NCBI GenBank assembly: GCA_021371965.1
Contig: JAJFVE010000072.1
Location: 1-13,235, forward strand
DNA from: Planctomycetaceae bacterium
GTDB lineage: Bacteria > Planctomycetota > Phycisphaerae > SM23-33
Direction: 5' to 3'
DNA: 13,235 nucleotides
Part shown: positions 13,159-13,235 of the stretch, in pieces
Position numbering within the stretch: the stretch's first letter is position 1
Layout of the letters: each line of letters starts with the position of its first letter
The notes under the pieces: generated by a model
Told to the model about the DNA's origin: nothing
The model's database searches: none
Seen by the model: only the letters and a program-made list of their open reading frames with translations
Translations under genes and position numbers: made by a program

Positions 13159-13235
13159 ATCGAACCTCGCTGCGCAATGATAGGCGGCCAATGGCGTTGC
13201 GGGAAAGCAGATCCCGTGCCGTGGGGGGGGGGGTT
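13159..13235. other. Upstream region of the DoxX gene, ending in an 11-base G run
   Basis: 77 bases without a gene. They hold the DoxX ribosome binding site and then CGGGA...TCCCG-like sequence. The last bases are GTGCCGT followed by 11 G (13223-13233) and TT. No clear promoter is seen. A long G homopolymer exactly at the window edge is typical of an assembly or read-end artefact and should not be read as biology without checking. Confidence 0.6.

Overview
This is a GC-rich bacterial window with no RNA genes, mobile elements or CRISPR array that I can see. The best guess at the source is a Planctomycetota bacterium, perhaps a Phycisphaerae-type lineage, probably from a metagenomic assembly. 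That guess rests on the intergenic repeats (short hairpins reading GGGCGTCTCGCCC, CAGCTATCAGC-type, GATCTCAGATCTC-type and GTCCTC-type tracts), which I associate with planctomycete genomes, and on the GC-rich coding style. It is an inference, not a phylogenetic result. The window ends in an 11-base G run, which looks like a contig edge.

Left part (1-3327): protein-folding genes, all on the + strand. They are the 3' half of a GroEL chaperonin, DnaJ, GrpE and a small FmdB-type zinc-ribbon protein. Every gap between them holds a different inverted-repeat element. The gap after the zinc-ribbon gene holds four copies of a 26-base hairpin, two in each orientation. A good sigma70-type promoter (TTGAAG-16-TATAAT) follows and drives a 595-residue multi-pass membrane protein of unknown function (3557-5344).

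Middle part (5387-9629): an arsenic-type resistance operon. An ArsR repressor with a CVCD metal site comes first. Near-identical operator-like palindromes precede both arsR and the next gene. Then come a DUF318/ArsP-type permease, a cysteine-rich DGC-domain protein, a tiny CPKC thioredoxin-fold protein, a membrane-anchored CIPC thioredoxin, an ArsF-type protein (CVTC) and an ArsG-type, CcdA-like membrane protein with two intramembrane cysteines. Many of these genes overlap by ATGA. No ArsC, ArsB/Acr3, ArsA or ArsM is present, so inorganic arsenate handling is not the obvious role. The set fits organoarsenical or nitro-aromatic arsenical reduction and export, or a wider thiol-metalloid redox relay from cytoplasm to envelope.

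Right part (9642-12720): only 12 bases after arsG, a MacAB-like set (HlyD-type adaptor, FtsX/MacB-type ABC permease, ABC ATPase) continues the operon, again with ATGA overlaps. The permease-to-ATPase run is probably one transcript of nine genes, with arsR just upstream. No outer-membrane TolC partner is in the window. A DoxX-family membrane protein gene on the - strand (12721-13158) meets the ATPase gene tail to tail with zero spacing.
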